From assembly GCF_025567125.1 (NCBI RefSeq), contig NZ_JAOQJI010000001.1, positions 124,001 to 188,000 of the forward strand: a DNA stretch of 64,000 bases, in the 5' to 3' direction. The translations under genes and the position numbers were made by a program. Positions 54,964 through 62,174 of the stretch are shown here, piece by piece. The notes below the pieces were generated by a model. That model made no database searches, was not told the origin of the DNA, and was given only the letters and a program-made list of their open reading frames with translations. Origin of the DNA: Phocaeicola fibrisolvens (lineage in GTDB: Bacteria; Bacteroidota; Bacteroidia; Bacteroidales; Bacteroidaceae). Each line of letters opens with the position of its first letter. Position 1 is the first letter of the stretch.

Positions 54964-55821
54964 ATGAAAAAGAAAGGGCGTAAGGCATTTTGGCGGAATA
55001 TTAAGTTTAAATATAAACTGACCATCATTAACGAAAATACCTTGGAAGAGGTAGTAGGCATTCATGTGTCGAAGTTGAACGGATTCTCTGTATTGCTTGC
55101 TACTTGTACGGTAATCTTTCTTTTGGCTGCCATTATTATTGTGTTTACTCCTTTGCGGAATTATCTTCCGGGCTACATGAACAGTGAAGTCCGTTCGCAG
55201 GTGGTGACGAATGCACTGAAGGCTGATTCACTGGCAGATGCCTTGGAAAGGCAAAATAGGTATATCATGAATATACAGGATATCTTCAGTGGAAAGGTAA
55301 ATGTGGATACCGTGCAGTCGATAGACTCATTGACCTCCATCCGGACGGCAGAATTGATGGGCCGTTCAAAAGAAGAGGATGATTTCCGGCGGAAATATGA
55401 AGAACGGCAAAAGACCGAATTGGCTACTGGAACGGAGGAACATGAATTGTCGGGACTGTTGTTTTTCCGTCCTACAAAGGGGATTGTAGTCAAGGATTTC
55501 TCTCCGGCACACCAACATTATGGAGTAGATATGGCGGCTGCCATGGACGAAAGTATCGTGGCTGCTATGGATGGTACGGTGATGCTGGTGGTGCAGACGC
55601 CCGACAAGGGTTTCCTGATTCAGATTCAGCATGAACAGAATTTTATTTCCATTTATAAGCATTGCGGCACTCCGAGGAAGAAGGAAGGCGACCGTGTAAA
55701 AGGAGGAGAAGTTATCGCATTGGCCGGAACGGAGGACGAAGGCAGACATGTGTCGCATGTGCATTTTGAACTGTGGCACGAGGGAGCTCCGATTGATCCG
55801 GCAAAATATGTTGTATTTTAA
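54964..55821 (+). CDS. M23-family (LytM) metallopeptidase, membrane anchored
   Basis: A 285-residue protein. A basic cytosolic start (KKKGRKAFWRNIKFKYKL) precedes one transmembrane helix (about 40-62), a coiled linker (about 75-165) and a C-terminal LytM domain (about 175-285). Zinc ligands are present: His and Asp in HQHYGVDMAA and the HxH pair in HVSHVHFELW. A functional peptidase is therefore expected, cutting peptidoglycan cross-bridges in the periplasm. It lies among envelope genes (murA, rseP), 4 nt before dxr. Confidence 0.9.
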   Translation: MKKKGRKAFWRNIKFKYKLTIINENTLEEVVGIHVSKLNGFSVLLATCTVIFLLAAIIIVFTPLRNYLPGYMNSEVRSQVVTNALKADSLADALERQNRYIMNIQDIFSGKVNVDTVQSIDSLTSIRTAELMGRSKEEDDFRRKYEERQKTELATGTEEHELSGLLFFRPTKGIVVKDFSPAHQHYGVDMAAAMDESIVAAMDGTVMLVVQTPDKGFLIQIQHEQNFISIYKHCGTPRKKEGDRVKGGEVIALAGTEDEGRHVSHVHFELWHEGAPIDPAKYVVF

Positions 55822-55825
55822 AGTT

Positions 55826-56983
55826 ATGAAAAAACAGATTGCCATATTAGGTTCTACCGGTTCCATCGGTACGCAGGCTCTTCAAGTGATTGGGGAGCAT
55901 CCTGATTTGTATGAGGTATATGCGCTTACGGCCAACAACAAGGTGGAGTTGCTGGCTGAACAGGCACGTAAGTTTCACCCGGAGGTGGTGGTGATAGCAA
56001 ATGAAGACAAATATAAAGCATTGAAGGAAGCATTGGCCGACGAGCCGGTGAAAGTATATGCCGGAGCCGAGGCGTTGTGTCAGGTGGTCGAGTCGCAGCC
56101 CATCGACATCGTATTGACAGCCATGGTGGGGTATGCCGGCCTGAAACCGACTATCAATGCCATTAAGGCTGGAAAAATCATTGCTTTAGCTAATAAGGAG
56201 ACCTTGGTAGTGGCCGGTGAACTGATTACCGGACTGGCTCGGCAGTATAAGACACCGATTTTGCCGGTGGATTCTGAACATTCAGCCATTTTCCAGTGTT
56301 TGGAAATTAACAATCCCGTACACAAGGTGATTCTGACGGCTTCGGGAGGACCGTTCCGTACGTTTACCATGGAGCAGTTGCAGACGGTAACCAAAGAGCA
56401 GGCTCTGAAGCATCCCAACTGGTCGATGGGAGCGAAAATCACGATTGACTCTGCGTCGATGATGAACAAAGGCTTTGAGGTGATTGAGGCCAAATGGCTG
56501 TTTGGAGTAACTCCTGCGCAGATTGAGGTGGTGGTGCATCCGCAGTCGGTGATTCATTCCATGGTGGAATTTGAAGACGGGGCGGTGAAAGCCCAACTGG
56601 GCGTACCCGACATGCGTCTGCCTATCCAATATGCCTTCTCGTATCCGAAGCGGGAGCATCTTTCGGGCGAGCGGCTGGATTTTGCCAAATACAATACGTT
56701 GACTTTCGAGAAACCAGACACGCAGCGTTTCCGCAACTTGGCACTGGCTTACGAGGCTCTGCACCAGGGAGGAAACATGCCTTGTATCGTGAATGCGGCC
56801 AATGAGGTGGTGGTGGCTGCCTTTTTGAAAGACCAGATTTCATTTTTGGGAATGAGTGACGTGATTGAAAAAGCAATGAATCGCGTACCTTTTATCCAGA
56901 CACCTACTTATGGTGATTATGTGGCTACCGATGCCGAAACACGGCGTATTGCCGCAGAATTGGTGATTAATGGGATGAAATAA
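55826..56983 (+). CDS. dxr: 1-deoxy-D-xylulose 5-phosphate reductoisomerase
   Basis: A 385-residue enzyme. The NADPH site is IAILGSTGSIGTQAL (residues 5-19). ALANKETLVVAGELI, PVDSEHSAIFQCL (metal and substrate) and WSMGAKITIDSASMMNKG follow. It converts DXP to methylerythritol 4-phosphate, the first committed MEP step. The ATG at 55826 is correct; upstream in-frame ATGs lie inside the preceding gene. Confidence 0.95.
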   Translation: MKKQIAILGSTGSIGTQALQVIGEHPDLYEVYALTANNKVELLAEQARKFHPEVVVIANEDKYKALKEALADEPVKVYAGAEALCQVVESQPIDIVLTAMVGYAGLKPTINAIKAGKIIALANKETLVVAGELITGLARQYKTPILPVDSEHSAIFQCLEINNPVHKVILTASGGPFRTFTMEQLQTVTKEQALKHPNWSMGAKITIDSASMMNKGFEVIEAKWLFGVTPAQIEVVVHPQSVIHSMVEFEDGAVKAQLGVPDMRLPIQYAFSYPKREHLSGERLDFAKYNTLTFEKPDTQRFRNLALAYEALHQGGNMPCIVNAANEVVVAAFLKDQISFLGMSDVIEKAMNRVPFIQTPTYGDYVATDAETRRIAAELVINGMK

Positions 56984-57024
56984 AAATCTAAATTATATAA
57001 TATAAAGTAAGAAGTTAAGTAGAA

Positions 57025-58365
57025 ATGGAAACATTTTTGATTCGTGCCCTTCAGTTGATTCTCAGCTTGTCGTTGCTGGTGATTATTCATGAGGGGGGAC
57101 ATTTTTTCTTCGCCCGCCTGTTCAAGATTCGGGTGGAGAAGTTTTATATATTCTTTGACCCTTGGTTTTCGCTGTTCAAGTACAAACCGAAGAACAGTGA
57201 CACGGAATATGGAGTGGGATGGTTGCCGTTAGGTGGGTATTGCAAGATTTCGGGAATGATTGACGAGTCGATGGATACCGAACAGATGAAACAGCCGGCC
57301 CAGCCGTGGGAGTTCCGTTCCAAACCGGCGTGGCAGCGTTTGCTGGTCATGATAGGAGGAGTCTTGATGAACTTCCTGCTGGCCTTGTTCATTTATTCCA
57401 TGATTCTGTTTACGTGGGGAGATCGTTACACGGCTTTGAGTGACATGACCATGGGCATGAAATTCAGTGAGCATGCGAAGGAAATCGGCTTTCGTGACGG
57501 AGATATTTTGAAGAGTGCTGACGGCGAGGAACTGACTCGTTTCAATATGGACATGATTCGCAGCATTGTGGAGGCTCGTGAGGTTACCGTGTTGCGGAAA
57601 GGACAGGAAAAGAAAATTCTGTTGCCGGAACTGAGCTTGCTGGATGTGGCAAAAGAGGATCCTCCTTTTGTGGATGTATTTTATCCAAATGTGGTCGATT
57701 CGGTGCTGCCGGGCGGAGGATTTGCCAAGGCAGGTGTTCAAAAAGGAGATTCTTTGTTGGCATTCAATGGAAAGACGATGACTTCATGGAATGAGTTCCT
57801 GGACAATATGGCAGATTTGAAGGCGAAAGCCGAATTGGATAAAAAGACATCGGCTGAGTTTACGTTGGTATATTCACGTGCCGGCGTGCGGGATACAGTT
57901 AAAGTCTTGACTGACGATAAGTTTAAGGTAGCGGCCATGGGAGGTTTGGTAGATTACAAACAACGTACGTTGACTTATGGATTCTTTGAATCCTTCCCGG
58001 CAGGAGTTACTTTAGGAGTAAATACCTTGAAAGGCTATGTGAATGACATGAAATATGTATTCACGAAAGAGGGTGCCAAGAGTGTGGGAGGTTTTGCCAC
58101 CATTGGAAGTATCTTCCCGAAGGTATGGGACTGGCAGCGTTTCTGGGAAATGACGGCCTTCTTGTCCATTATTCTGGCTTTTATGAACATTCTGCCGATA
58201 CCGGCACTCGACGGTGGCCATGTCTTGTTCTTGCTGTACGAGATTATCGCCCGCCGGAAGCCGAGTGACAAATTCTTGGAATATGCACAGATGGTGGGAA
58301 TGTTCCTGCTGTTCGGCTTGCTTATCTGGGCCAACTTCAACGATGTGTTGAGGTTCTTGTTTTAG
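57025..58365 (+). CDS. rseP: RIP metalloprotease RseP (site-2 protease)
   Basis: A 446-residue inner-membrane protease. The zinc motif HEGGH puts His22, Glu23 and His26 in the first helix. Two PDZ-like regions lie between about 115 and 320, and the second catalytic segment PALDGGHVLF is near 390. Four membrane segments are visible. RseP cleaves membrane proteins such as anti-sigma factors and signal-peptide remnants. It is followed by a strong terminator that closes the tsaB operon. Confidence 0.95.
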   Translation: METFLIRALQLILSLSLLVIIHEGGHFFFARLFKIRVEKFYIFFDPWFSLFKYKPKNSDTEYGVGWLPLGGYCKISGMIDESMDTEQMKQPAQPWEFRSKPAWQRLLVMIGGVLMNFLLALFIYSMILFTWGDRYTALSDMTMGMKFSEHAKEIGFRDGDILKSADGEELTRFNMDMIRSIVEAREVTVLRKGQEKKILLPELSLLDVAKEDPPFVDVFYPNVVDSVLPGGGFAKAGVQKGDSLLAFNGKTMTSWNEFLDNMADLKAKAELDKKTSAEFTLVYSRAGVRDTVKVLTDDKFKVAAMGGLVDYKQRTLTYGFFESFPAGVTLGVNTLKGYVNDMKYVFTKEGAKSVGGFATIGSIFPKVWDWQRFWEMTAFLSIILAFMNILPIPALDGGHVLFLLYEIIARRKPSDKFLEYAQMVGMFLLFGLLIWANFNDVLRFLF

Positions 58366-58384
58366 CGAAAGTTTCAAATGAAAT

Positions 58385-58434
58385 AAAGACACAAGGGCAC
58401 GGAGAAAGGTTTCTCTGTTCTTTGTGTCTTTTTT
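58385..58434 (+). terminator. Intrinsic terminator of the tsaB-rseP operon
   Basis: The outer stem AAAGACACAA (58385-58394) pairs perfectly with TTGTGTCTTT (58422-58431), with an inner stem GGAGAA/TTTCTC, followed by six T to 58434. It excludes the ATG at 58424 as the start of the next gene. Confidence 0.85.
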
Positions 58435-58462
58435 GTGTAATCCATCTAATAGAATAAAAGGA

Positions 58463-60859
58463 ATGAGGAAGAAAATCCTATTGGCTGCTATTTTGTGTGG
58501 CGGCTTTTGCCTGACGGCAGTTTCTGGCGGGGGAGCGGAAGAGCGTCTGCCCGGTTATCTCCAGGCAGAAAAGTTTACCAAGAGTAAACTCGACAAGATG
58601 TTGTTTTCCACCATGGTCGACCCGCACTGGTTCCAGCAGGGAACGAATTTTTGGTTTGAGTATAAGACCAGCGAAGGGAAGTTCTGGTATGTAGTCAATC
58701 CCACTGCCAAACGCAAGGACTTGTTGTTCGACCGGGACCGTCTGGCTTCGCAGTTGACGGAGATTGTGCAGGATCCCTTCGAGGCACATCAGTTGCCCAT
58801 TGCCGATTTGAAGGCGGGAGAAGACGGACATACCTTTACGTTCAAGGTGGTGTCAAAAGCCGACTCTACGTTCTATTTCTCGTACGACTATCCCACTCAG
58901 AAGCTGACATACCTGAAGGACAAGGAGAAAGAACCGGAGGAGGTGAACTGGGCTTCCGTATCGCCAGACGGACAGCGGGTGATTTATGCCAAAGATTGCG
59001 ATTTGTATTACATGAGCATTGCCGATTACCGGAAGGCCCGGAAGAACGAGAAGGACAGCACCATCGTGGAGGTGCGCCTGACGAGTGACGGAACACCGGA
59101 TTTCGGGTATGGCATTCCTTACAGCACGCTGAACACGGATACTTTGTGTAATGGCAAACGCCGGGGTGCGTGGGGATACTGGTCGCCCGACTCCAAGTAT
59201 TTTGCAACCATCATTGCAGACCAGCGGAATGTGAAACCGCTGTGGGTCATCAATTCCATTGCAGAACCGCGTCCTACCTTGGAGACCTATAAGTATGAGA
59301 TGCCGGGAGAGACCGGTATGCCGGAATATCATCTGTATTTGTTCGATGTGCAGGCGGGTACGCGGAAAGAAATCCGTACGGCAGCCTGGAAAAATCAGTC
59401 GATTGATTTGGAAGGAAAGCCGCTGGAACAGAAGCAGCGCGACAAGGAACTGATACCGCGTATCTGGCAGGGCGATAACCAACGTTTCTTCCTGACCCGC
59501 AGCAGCCGTGACTTGCATCGCATTGATGTATGTACCTATACTTTGGGCGAAGATTCCATTGTGCCGGTGGTAAAGGAACGGATGAATACTTATCAGGAAA
59601 CTCGTCCTATTCATGTGCTGAATGGAGGAAAAGAGTTTATTCAGTGGAGTGAACGTGACGGTTGGGCACATCTTTATTTATACGATGACAAAGGAAACCT
59701 GAAGAACCGCATCACGGAAGGCCCTTGGCACGTAGAACGTGTGGTGAAGGTGGACGAGGCTACTCGTACCGTATATTTTGTAGCCAACGGACGTGAGAAA
59801 GGCGAGAATCCGTATTACGAGCATTTCTACAAGGTGAATGTGAACGGCAGTGGATTGAAACAGCTGACACACGGGGAGTTCTTCCACGATGTGGAGATGG
59901 ACGATGAAGCCCGTTTCTTCGTGGATAATTATTCGCGTGCCAACACCATCCCTTGTGCGGACCTGCTGGACCGTAACGGCAACAAGGTGATGACGATACA
60001 GGAAAGCGATTTTTCTTCTTTGAAAGCAGCTGGTTACCAGTTCCCGGAGCCGTTTAAAGTAAAAGCAGCCGATGGAGTGACCGATTTGTACGGTATAATG
60101 TACAAGCCGTTTGATTTCGATTCTACCAAGGTTTACCCGATTATTGACTATGTCTATCCGGGTCCGCAGGTAGAAGCCGTGGATTATCCGTTCCGACGGA
60201 TGAGTGTGCGTACCGACCGCTTGGCACAGGCCGGATTTATCGTGATTACCGTCGGACAGCGTGGCGGTCATCCTAGTCGTTCCAAGTGGTATCACAACTA
60301 TGGTTACGGCAATATGCGTGATTATCCGTTGGCCGACCATAAGGCGGCTGTGGAGCAGCTGGCAGCGCGTTATCCTTTTATCGATATCACACGGGTAGGT
60401 ATCCACGGACATTCCGGAGGCGGATTCATGTCGACTGCGGCCATCTGTCAGTATCCGGATTTCTACAAGGCTGCCGTATCATGTGCAGGTAATCATGACA
60501 ACCGTATCTACAACCGCTGGTGGAGTGAGACCCATCATGGCGTGAAGGAAGAAATCTCTGAGAAGGGAGATACGACGTTTGCCTATAAGATTGCTACCAA
60601 TCCAGAGATTGTGAAACAGTTGAAGGGCCACCTGATGCTGGTACACGGCGATATCGACAACAATGTGCATCCGGGAAATACCATTCGTGTGGTCAATGCC
60701 CTGATTCGGGCCAACAAACGTTTTGACATGCTGATTCTGCCGGGCCAGCGCCACGGTTTCGGCGACATGGATGAATATTTCTACTGGCGCATGGTGGATT
60801 TCTTCTCGAAATACCTGAAAGGAAAGCAGGAGGATTCGGTGGATATTCCCCAGCGATAA
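58463..60859 (+). CDS. Dipeptidyl peptidase IV-type S9 peptidase
   Basis: A 798-residue secreted peptidase. The signal peptide (about 1-26) is followed by an N-terminal beta-propeller (about 90-520, with NWASVSPDGQRVIYA and WGYWSPDSKYFATI). The C-terminal alpha/beta hydrolase carries a complete triad: Ser651 in HGHSGGGFMS, Asp732 in HGDIDNNVHP and His764 in GQRHGFGD. It removes dipeptides from N-termini, probably after proline, in the periplasm or at the surface. It is bounded by terminators on both sides and so is transcribed alone. Confidence 0.92.
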   Translation: MRKKILLAAILCGGFCLTAVSGGGAEERLPGYLQAEKFTKSKLDKMLFSTMVDPHWFQQGTNFWFEYKTSEGKFWYVVNPTAKRKDLLFDRDRLASQLTEIVQDPFEAHQLPIADLKAGEDGHTFTFKVVSKADSTFYFSYDYPTQKLTYLKDKEKEPEEVNWASVSPDGQRVIYAKDCDLYYMSIADYRKARKNEKDSTIVEVRLTSDGTPDFGYGIPYSTLNTDTLCNGKRRGAWGYWSPDSKYFATIIADQRNVKPLWVINSIAEPRPTLETYKYEMPGETGMPEYHLYLFDVQAGTRKEIRTAAWKNQSIDLEGKPLEQKQRDKELIPRIWQGDNQRFFLTRSSRDLHRIDVCTYTLGEDSIVPVVKERMNTYQETRPIHVLNGGKEFIQWSERDGWAHLYLYDDKGNLKNRITEGPWHVERVVKVDEATRTVYFVANGREKGENPYYEHFYKVNVNGSGLKQLTHGEFFHDVEMDDEARFFVDNYSRANTIPCADLLDRNGNKVMTIQESDFSSLKAAGYQFPEPFKVKAADGVTDLYGIMYKPFDFDSTKVYPIIDYVYPGPQVEAVDYPFRRMSVRTDRLAQAGFIVITVGQRGGHPSRSKWYHNYGYGNMRDYPLADHKAAVEQLAARYPFIDITRVGIHGHSGGGFMSTAAICQYPDFYKAAVSCAGNHDNRIYNRWWSETHHGVKEEISEKGDTTFAYKIATNPEIVKQLKGHLMLVHGDIDNNVHPGNTIRVVNALIRANKRFDMLILPGQRHGFGDMDEYFYWRMVDFFSKYLKGKQEDSVDIPQR

Positions 60860-60885
60860 CTCTTCATTATGTGAGATAACTTTAT

Positions 60886-60925
60886 ACAGCGGGAGGGCTT
60901 TGGGAGTCATTCCGCTGTTTTTTTT
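60886..60925 (+). terminator. Intrinsic terminator of the S9 peptidase gene
   Basis: ACAGCGG (60886-60892) pairs with CCGCTGT (60912-60918) and is followed by a run of eight T (60918-60925), 27 nt past the stop codon. Confidence 0.85.
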
Positions 60926-61123
60926 GTGGATACTTTCCTATTTGTGTGAATGGAATAAAGAATAAGGCTTTCTTTTTGTTCAGGCTTGCTAAATTTTATG
61001 CTTAATCAGCGAACCCCTCAGGTTTCTACGTTGAATCATGAAAACCGGGGATGTAGGGAGAAACATTGTTTTGCGAGGATGGATGGTGAGTGTTTGTCCT
61101 TCCAATAGTTGACGTATGGATAC

Positions 61124-61154
61124 AAAAAAAGCGAGAGCTCATCGAACCTCCGCT
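61124..61154 (-). terminator. Intrinsic terminator of the predicted small RNA
   Basis: On the minus strand AGCG-GAG pairs with CTC-CGCT (one bulged T), with a 10-nt loop. A run of seven T follows, its first base shared with the stem. Confidence 0.65.
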
Positions 61155-61192
61155 GCCTTCCTAAAGAACCCCCATTTAAGGGTTCTTTTCAT
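61139..61192 (-). CDS. Possible 17-residue peptide inside the small RNA
   Basis: ATG at 61192 opens a short frame encoding MKRTLKWGFFRKAAEVR, stopping at TGA inside the terminator loop. The peptide is basic. There is no strong ribosome-binding site. The frame spans a hairpin, and chance is a fair explanation; it is listed because it lies in a predicted transcript. Confidence 0.2.
   Translation of the reverse strand: MKRTLKWGFFRKAAEVR
61163..61188. terminator. 9-bp hairpin near the 3' end of the small RNA
   Basis: AAAGAACCC (61163-61171) and GGGTTCTTT (61180-61188) form a perfect stem with an 8-nt loop. On the plus strand TTTT follows, so it could stop plus-strand read-through. On the minus strand it would be a structured element just before the terminator. 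Confidence 0.55.
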
Positions 61193-61439
61193 CTTCTTAA
61201 TTTTTGTGTCTTTGTTATCCTTTCTACCTTTTCTTTTTACCAGAAGATATTCCAATACCTTCTCAAACCTAATTCCTGAAAACTTTTACCTTTAAAATCT
61301 AATACCTGTACTTAAAAATAATCTAATACCTTAATAGTCTAGCTAATACCTTAAATAAATTGCTTTTTACCTTTTTAGTCTCTCTAATACCTTATATATT
61401 TCTTTTTTCTTTTTACCTATCGGTTTCACAACCACACTG

Positions 61440-61470
61440 CAAAGGTAAATCTTTTTTTATTGACTGCAAG
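61440..61470 (-). promoter_or_regulatory. Strong promoter match driving the small RNA
   Basis: On the minus strand CTTG (61467-61470), exactly 19 nt, then TACCTTTG (61440-61447). This is one base from the full consensus TTTG-N19-21-TAnnTTTG and among the best matches in the window. No protein gene lies downstream. Confidence 0.7.
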
Positions 61471-61543
61471 AAGTAGTACATTCTTTTTTTAATAAATAGT
61501 TGTTTTCATGATATAAATCAAGAAAAGGCATATTTTGCCATTT

Positions 61544-61598
61544 GTGTGCGGAAACGGAATCCCGTGTGCGAGAACGGTGATTTTTGTGCACGGTAACG
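61544..61598. repeat. Three imperfect tandem units, 20-22 bp period
   Basis: GTGTGCGGAAACGG (61544), GTGTGCGAGAACGG (61564) and GTGCACGGTAACG (61586) are tandem variants of one unit. GTGCGGAAACG is identical to part of the repeat at 7791. The segment GGAATCCCGTGTGCGAGAACGG resembles the unit of the 51573 repeat. It appears to be a decayed member of the same repeat family. Confidence 0.55.
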
Positions 61599-61629
61599 AA
61601 TGAGAAATAGGAAGAAAGTGATAAAATGA

Positions 61630-61674
61630 ATGCCACATTTTTAGTTGCGAATTTATGAACTAAAAATGCGGCAT
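61630..61674 (-). terminator. 17-bp hairpin after nrdG
   Basis: Arms 61630-61646 and 61658-61674 pair at 16 of 17 positions; the odd pair becomes a G-U wobble on the minus-strand RNA. The loop is 11 nt. It lies 24 nt past the nrdG stop and is followed by a moderately T-rich stretch. A third copy of the arm (61680-61690) precedes it and could pair instead. Confidence 0.6.
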
Positions 61675-61697
61675 GTGTCAAAAATGTGGGTAAGTCT

Positions 61698-62162
61698 TTA
61701 TTTGAGTTTAAGAATCCGCTGGTTGCTGCTTCCACAAAAGTCGAGAAAAGGAGAATAGAGCGACTCGATGAAAGGACCGTCCACCAGCACATGGATGTAG
61801 GGGAGGAGTTCTTTGCGTTCCGGGTCCTGAAGGAGCTGTTCGTAGGTGTAGCCCGTATAGCACCAGATGTGCATTCCTGTGCGCTGGCTGATGGCTTTCA
61901 GTACCGGGAGAAACTCTTTCGGGTTGTAGAAAGGGTCTCCTCCCGAGAAAGTCACTCCGTCGAGCAACGGATTGGCATTGATTTCCTGAATCATCTGCTC
62001 CAGTACTTCCGGTGTGAGTGGTTTCCCGGCCCGAGGGTTCCAGGATTCCGGGTTGTGACAGCCCTTGCAACGGTGGCTGCATCCGGCCAGGTAGATGGAA
62101 TACCGGATGCCCTCTCCGTCGACAATGGTTTCTGGATATGTATATAAATAATGTAACATCAC
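61698..62162 (-). CDS. nrdG: Anaerobic ribonucleotide reductase-activating protein
   Basis: A 154-residue radical SAM enzyme. The iron-sulfur motif GCSHRCKGC gives Cys28, Cys32 and Cys35, and VTFSGGDPFY is the SAM-binding GGE-like motif (GGD here, as usual in NrdG). It uses S-adenosylmethionine to make the glycyl radical on NrdD. It starts 12 nt after nrdD and is followed by a hairpin. Confidence 0.94.
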   Translation of the reverse strand: MMLHYLYTYPETIVDGEGIRYSIYLAGCSHRCKGCHNPESWNPRAGKPLTPEVLEQMIQEINANPLLDGVTFSGGDPFYNPKEFLPVLKAISQRTGMHIWCYTGYTYEQLLQDPERKELLPYIHVLVDGPFIESLYSPFLDFCGSSNQRILKLK

Positions 62163-62174
62163 TCGTAAAAAGGG

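Larger units (their letters stand above)
61124..61435 (-). ncRNA. Predicted small RNA with tandem GGUA motifs
   Basis: On the minus strand a promoter match (61440-61470) is followed by a purine- and AT-rich stretch of about 310 nt, ending at an intrinsic terminator. It contains ten exact GGTA motifs: plus-strand TACC at 61414, 61388, 61368, 61347, 61327, 61303, 61287, 61256, 61238 and 61225. Near-copies lie at 61273 (GGAA) and 61217 (GGAT). Spacing is mostly 13-26 nt, and contexts alternate between AAGGTATTAG and AAGGTAAAAAG. Stop codons occur in all frames. Regularly spaced short motifs in single-stranded RNA are the architecture of protein-sequestering RNAs such as CsrB, though no such RNA is known to me with this motif. 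Confidence 0.55.
60860..61697. other. Large non-coding gap with a predicted small RNA and repeats
   Basis: This 838-bp gap is the longest in the window. From left to right it holds the S9 peptidase terminator; a relic at 61016-61070 sharing TTTCTACGTT with the repeat at 7711; a minus-strand predicted RNA (61124-61435) with its terminator and promoter; a three-unit 20-22 bp repeat (61544-61598); and a hairpin after nrdG (61630-61674). No long reading frame is credible. Confidence 0.65.

Noticed and set aside
58424..58462. Longer N-terminus for the S9 peptidase beginning at 58424
   Set aside because: That ATG lies inside the terminator of the upstream operon, and the extra residues precede a normal signal peptide.
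61457..61792. 111-codon minus-strand frame overlapping the end of nrdG
   Set aside because: It overlaps nrdG in another frame and covers the hairpin and repeat, with low-complexity Ser/Phe-rich translation.
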